A stretch of DNA of 9,728 nt from JANMEB01 sp041740495. GTDB taxonomy: Bacteria > Planctomycetota > Planctomycetia > Pirellulales > Pirellulaceae. Below the pieces are notes generated by a model. That model saw only the letters and a program-made list of their open reading frames with translations. It did not search any database and had not been told where the DNA came from. The stretch spans positions 1 to 9,728 of the forward strand of contig JBGSLW010000033.1 of the NCBI GenBank assembly GCA_041740495.1, written 5' to 3'. The translations under genes were made by a program, and so were the position numbers. Position 1 is the first letter of the stretch, and each line of letters begins with the position of its first letter. Positions 7,019 to 9,728 of this stretch are shown one piece after another.

Positions 7019-7039
7019 CAGAAAATGGGACGTTGCCAG
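7010..7039 (-). promoter_or_regulatory. Candidate sigma70-like promoter for the lipoprotein gene
   Basis: On the - strand CTGGCA (7034-7039, four of six matches to TTGACA) is followed after 18 bases by TAAAAT (7010-7015, five of six matches to TATAAT). It lies in the 298-base gap 6845-7142 between pyrD and the lipoprotein gene and would give a leader of about 160 bases. The rest of this gap holds the stem-loop at 6924-6940 and a run of seven T on the - strand (7082-7088), 55 bases past the pyrD stop. I find no convincing hairpin in front of that run. The promoter call rests on sequence match alone. Confidence 0.3.
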
Positions 7040-7142
7040 CGAAATCCCAGGTTTCCCGGGCGGTTATCTGAGGATTTGCACAAAAAAACCTCGCTACCCG
7101 CCATGATTCGCTGAGAAGGGACCGCCTCACGAGCCGCACGCT

Positions 7143-8225
7143 TCACCGTTTCAGCGTCCTCTTGCCGCCGAATGCGGTCTGCCTCGTTTGCATCGCTGCC
7201 ACGAATCGCCCCACCGTTCGCGGTCCACCGTAGACAAAGCCCGTATAGACTTGCACCAAGTCCGCACCGGAATCCAACATGCCCAGCGCATCCGCCGGGG
7301 TCATGATCCCACCCGAGCCGACCAGGGCAACTCGCGGGGGGAGACGCGATCGCAGCCAGCCCACAATCCGTCGGCTCGTCGCCGTCAACGGAGCACCGCT
7401 GATCCCCCCCGCACCCAACTTGACCACGCGAGACGCCGGCGTCCGGAGCCCCTCCCGACCGATCGTCGTGTTGGTTGCAATCACGCCATCCAGCTTAGTC
7501 GCGACAACGATCTCCACGATGTCATCGAGCTGTAGCTCGCTCAAGTCGGGAGCGATTTTTAGCACGATCGGCCGCCGGGTCCCTCCCGACGCGCTCGCCA
7601 ATTCGTCGTTCAGCCGCTGGAGATGTCCGAGCAACTCAGCCAGCGGTTGGCGATCCTGCAACGCCCGCAATCCGGGAGTATTCGGCGAGCTGACGTTGAT
7701 CGTGAAGTAATCCGCATACGGATAGAGCGTGCGGAAACTGAAGGCATAGTCCGAGATCGCCTCCGCGTTCTCAACGGACTTGGACTTGCCTATGTTGATC
7801 CCCAACAACGTTTGCTTGGGTTGTTCCTCCAGCCGACAGGCCACCGCCGTCGCACCGGGATTATTGAAGCCCATTCGATTGAGCAGCGCCCGATCGGCGG
7901 GGAGCCGAAACAGACGGGGGCGAGGGTTACCCGGTTGAGCTTGCCCCGTCACCGTCCCGATTTCGACGTGGCCGAACCCGAGTTGGCTCAGTTCGTTGTA
8001 CCACAACCCCGCTTTGTCAAAACCAGCGGCCAGACCGAACGGATGCGGAAACCGCAGGCCCATCACGGTCCGCTCCAGTCCTCGCGCGTCAACTCGAAAA
8101 CGACTCGCCAACCAAGGACCTAACCAGGGCGTGTGCAGCGCGGTGCACAAGCAACCCATCGCACGGTAGTGCGTCCATTCGGCGGGCAGGCGGAACAGCA
8201 GCGGTCGGAACAGCGGCCAGAGCAT
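7143..8225 (-). CDS. pyrD: Dihydroorotate dehydrogenase (quinone), class 2
   Basis: This FMN enzyme oxidises dihydroorotate to orotate, the fourth step of pyrimidine synthesis, and passes the electrons to membrane quinone. It is class 2 because of the N-terminal membrane-associating helices (about residues 1-45, starting MLWPLFRPLLFRLPAEWTHY) and because the catalytic base is Ser (S180 in NVSSPNTPGLR) rather than the Cys of class 1. Other hallmarks are GLAAGFDKAG (64-73), EIGTVTGQAQPGNPRPR (88-104), RMGFNNPGA (117-125), KIAPDL (223-228), ATNTT (250-254), GGISG (273-277) and GSGGI (303-307), the last two for FMN phosphate binding. The length of 360 aa is slightly above the 336 of E. coli. ATG 8225 aligns with the family start; its ribosome site is only G-rich (GGGCGGGA). 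The S1 gene ends 21 bases upstream in the same direction, so the two are probably one transcript. Very secure. Confidence 0.97.
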   Translation of the reverse strand: MLWPLFRPLLFRLPAEWTHYRAMGCLCTALHTPWLGPWLASRFRVDARGLERTVMGLRFPHPFGLAAGFDKAGLWYNELSQLGFGHVEIGTVTGQAQPGNPRPRLFRLPADRALLNRMGFNNPGATAVACRLEEQPKQTLLGINIGKSKSVENAEAISDYAFSFRTLYPYADYFTINVSSPNTPGLRALQDRQPLAELLGHLQRLNDELASASGGTRRPIVLKIAPDLSELQLDDIVEIVVATKLDGVIATNTTIGREGLRTPASRVVKLGAGGISGAPLTATSRRIVGWLRSRLPPRVALVGSGGIMTPADALGMLDSGADLVQVYTGFVYGGPRTVGRFVAAMQTRQTAFGGKRTLKR

Positions 8226-8246
8226 TTCATCCCGCCCCGTGTCGCG

Positions 8247-9719
8247 TTACCAATGCAAACCGACCGAGTCGCCTCCGGAGCTGCGGTCGCGGCCCCCCTT
8301 GAGCGGCGCGCCGCTCCGTTTGACGGCTAAGTGGCGGGGGGGCTCGTCTGGAGTCTCCGCTTCCGATGCCGCCGCCTTGGGTTCCGGCCGGGCTTGCGTC
8401 GCCTTCAACGATAGCGACATCTTCTGAGCCGGGCGATCGATCGCCAAAATCTTGACCTCGACGTCCGCCCCCTCCTGAACAACGTTGCGGACCGCGAAGA
8501 CGCGATGGTGCGCCAATTCGGAAATGTGCACCAAACCCTCCACGCCTGGCTCTAACTTAACAAACGCGCCGAATTGCGCGATGCGGGAGACCGTACCCCG
8601 GACCACCGAGTTGACCGGGTACTTCTGCTCGATGTTCTCCCACGGATCTTGCAGAGTATCTCGGTACGACAACGAGATCTTCCCCGACGCAGGGTCGACT
8701 TTCTCCACTTTGACTTTGATCTTCTCACCGACCTGCAACACCTCGCCGGGATGCGTCACCCGGTCCCAGCTCAGCTTGCTGATGTGAACCAATCCCTCCA
8801 GTCCACCGACGTCGACAAACGCGCCGAAATCCATCAGTTTGGTGACGACGCCGTCGCGGAGGTCGCCGATCGCCAGCGATCCCAGCAACTCCTGCCGTTT
8901 CGCCTCCTTTTCCCGTTCCAGCACCGCCCGCCGGCTCAACACGAGTTTCTGCCGCCCCTCGTTCGCCTCCGTCACCACGCATTGCAGACGCTGGTTGAGG
9001 TAATCCCCCATCTGCTCGACGCGATAGAGATCGATCTGGCTGGCAGGAATAAAACCGCGGATCGAGTTGACTTGCACCTCCAGCCCGCCGGTATTCGAGC
9101 CGGTGACTCGAGCTTCCACGATCGAACCGGGGGTCAGGTCGGCCCAATCAGCGACGTTGACTGAGGCCCCGGGGACCACCACTTCGTACAGTCCATCGTT
9201 GCCGTTGAATCGTTTGATCACAACATCCAACACGGCGCCTGGTTGTGGAGGCGTTTTGAACTGTCGCAGCGAAGTCAATCCTTCGTAACTTCCCTGGAGC
9301 GATACAAAAACGTTGTCGCCGTGGATCATGCGCACGGTCGCCTTGACACGCGAGTCCAGTTCCAACTCGGCCGTCAACGAGGCGGTTGCACTGTCGCCAG
9401 CCAAAATCTGCTCCAACGACAATCCGCCCAACGCGGCTTCGATCTCGTCGTCCAAGCTCATTTCAGGTTCGATCGGCGGATCGCCGCCAGAAGTTGTCCC
9501 CGCCGCCGCTTCGCCTGGCGTCATCGCGCGGGACGGCGCAGGCATCGGAGCCATCGGTGCGCCCACCTCGTCGCTAGGGTTGGGCGACGACTCCCTCGCC
9601 GTGTCCGCCCCGATCAGCTCGTCCGAGGCCTCGAATTGCATAGTGGGCGGCGCCGCAGCGACCGCAGATTCCGCGGCCTTGTCGGCGGCGCCCTCCGGAC
9701 CGGCGTCGTCCGAAATCAT
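8247..9719 (-). CDS. Four-domain S1 RNA-binding protein (ribosomal protein S1-like); start uncertain at right edge
   Basis: Four S1 (OB-fold) domains are visible at about residues 123-183, 195-263, 283-352 and 368-437. Domains 3 and 4 are the most typical (DFGAFVDVGGLEGLVHISKL at 297-316; QFGAFVKLEPGVEGLVHISEL at 382-402). S1 proteins bind single-stranded mRNA and help it load on the 30S subunit, or act in RNA turnover. Four domains match the layout of Actinobacteria and Firmicutes S1 homologues, not the six of E. coli RpsA. A leader of about 120 residues is acidic and Ala/Pro-rich and ends with the ordered segment SLDDEIEAALGGLSLEQIL (88-106). The tail is basic and Gly-rich and ends GLHW. 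The start is open: three in-frame codons (Ala-Asp-Ala) lie between the ATG at 9719 and the window edge, with no stop and no clear ribosome site. It could be the main S1 or an accessory RNA-binding protein. Confidence 0.85.
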   Translation of the reverse strand: MISDDAGPEGAADKAAESAVAAAPPTMQFEASDELIGADTARESSPNPSDEVGAPMAPMPAPSRAMTPGEAAAGTTSGGDPPIEPEMSLDDEIEAALGGLSLEQILAGDSATASLTAELELDSRVKATVRMIHGDNVFVSLQGSYEGLTSLRQFKTPPQPGAVLDVVIKRFNGNDGLYEVVVPGASVNVADWADLTPGSIVEARVTGSNTGGLEVQVNSIRGFIPASQIDLYRVEQMGDYLNQRLQCVVTEANEGRQKLVLSRRAVLEREKEAKRQELLGSLAIGDLRDGVVTKLMDFGAFVDVGGLEGLVHISKLSWDRVTHPGEVLQVGEKIKVKVEKVDPASGKISLSYRDTLQDPWENIEQKYPVNSVVRGTVSRIAQFGAFVKLEPGVEGLVHISELAHHRVFAVRNVVQEGADVEVKILAIDRPAQKMSLSLKATQARPEPKAAASEAETPDEPPRHLAVKRSGAPLKGGRDRSSGGDSVGLHW

Positions 9720-9728
9720 CGCATCCGC

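Noticed and set aside
7082..7088. A run of seven T on the - strand downstream of pyrD, as a Rho-independent terminator.
   Set aside because: I could not build a stable stem immediately before it; only 3-4 bp pairings are available.
6886..7146. An 86-codon - strand ORF beginning with a GTG that overlaps the pyrD stop (GTGA), in the gap before the lipoprotein gene.
   Set aside because: The start/stop overlap is suggestive of coupling, but the protein has no recognisable motif or regular composition. A second frame (6882-7139) is equally open over the same bases, so it looks like chance.
1..9728. CRISPR arrays, tRNA or rRNA genes, transposases, prophage genes, toxin-antitoxin or defence modules.
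   Set aside because: No spaced direct repeats, cloverleaf, rRNA segment or protein of such families was seen on either strand. The recognisable genes are housekeeping ones, and I cannot support a claim of a new mobile or defence system here.

Overview
The window holds chromosomal, housekeeping-type DNA with a high GC content. The best taxonomic guess is a planctomycete, possibly of the Pirellulaceae. This is an inference from the style of the two secreted proteins of unknown function (Pro/Gly/Asn/Ser-rich linkers, a lipobox, a HEAT-like solenoid), from the four-domain S1 protein with a long acidic-Ala leader, and from the wide spacing between genes. No marker gene settles it.

Layout from left to right: (1) the C-terminal part of an M16 (insulinase/pitrilysin-type) peptidase on the + strand, cut by the left edge; (2) a 170-base convergent gap with a nested stem-loop; (3) five genes on the - strand. 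In their own direction of transcription (right to left) these are a four-S1-domain RNA-binding/ribosomal S1-like protein open at the right edge, quinone-dependent dihydroorotate dehydrogenase (pyrD), a 633-aa lipoprotein of unknown function, a 528-aa exported HEAT-like protein of unknown function, and a short-form 1,4-alpha-glucan branching enzyme (glgB).

The S1 gene and pyrD are only 21 bases apart and are probably co-transcribed. The lipoprotein gene has its own long upstream gap of 298 bases, with a candidate sigma70-like promoter overlapping a palindrome. The lipoprotein and HEAT-like genes are separated by 148 bases holding three small stem-loops. glgB follows after 146 bases that contain a 9-bp inverted repeat, and no other glycogen gene is present. 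The lipoprotein and the HEAT-like protein may act together in the cell envelope, but only adjacency, shared direction and export signals suggest this.

I found no RNA gene, CRISPR array, insertion sequence, phage gene, toxin-antitoxin pair or defence cassette, and nothing I can honestly call a new system. The least explained content is the lipoprotein/HEAT-like pair, the S1 leader and tail, and the structured intergenic gaps.
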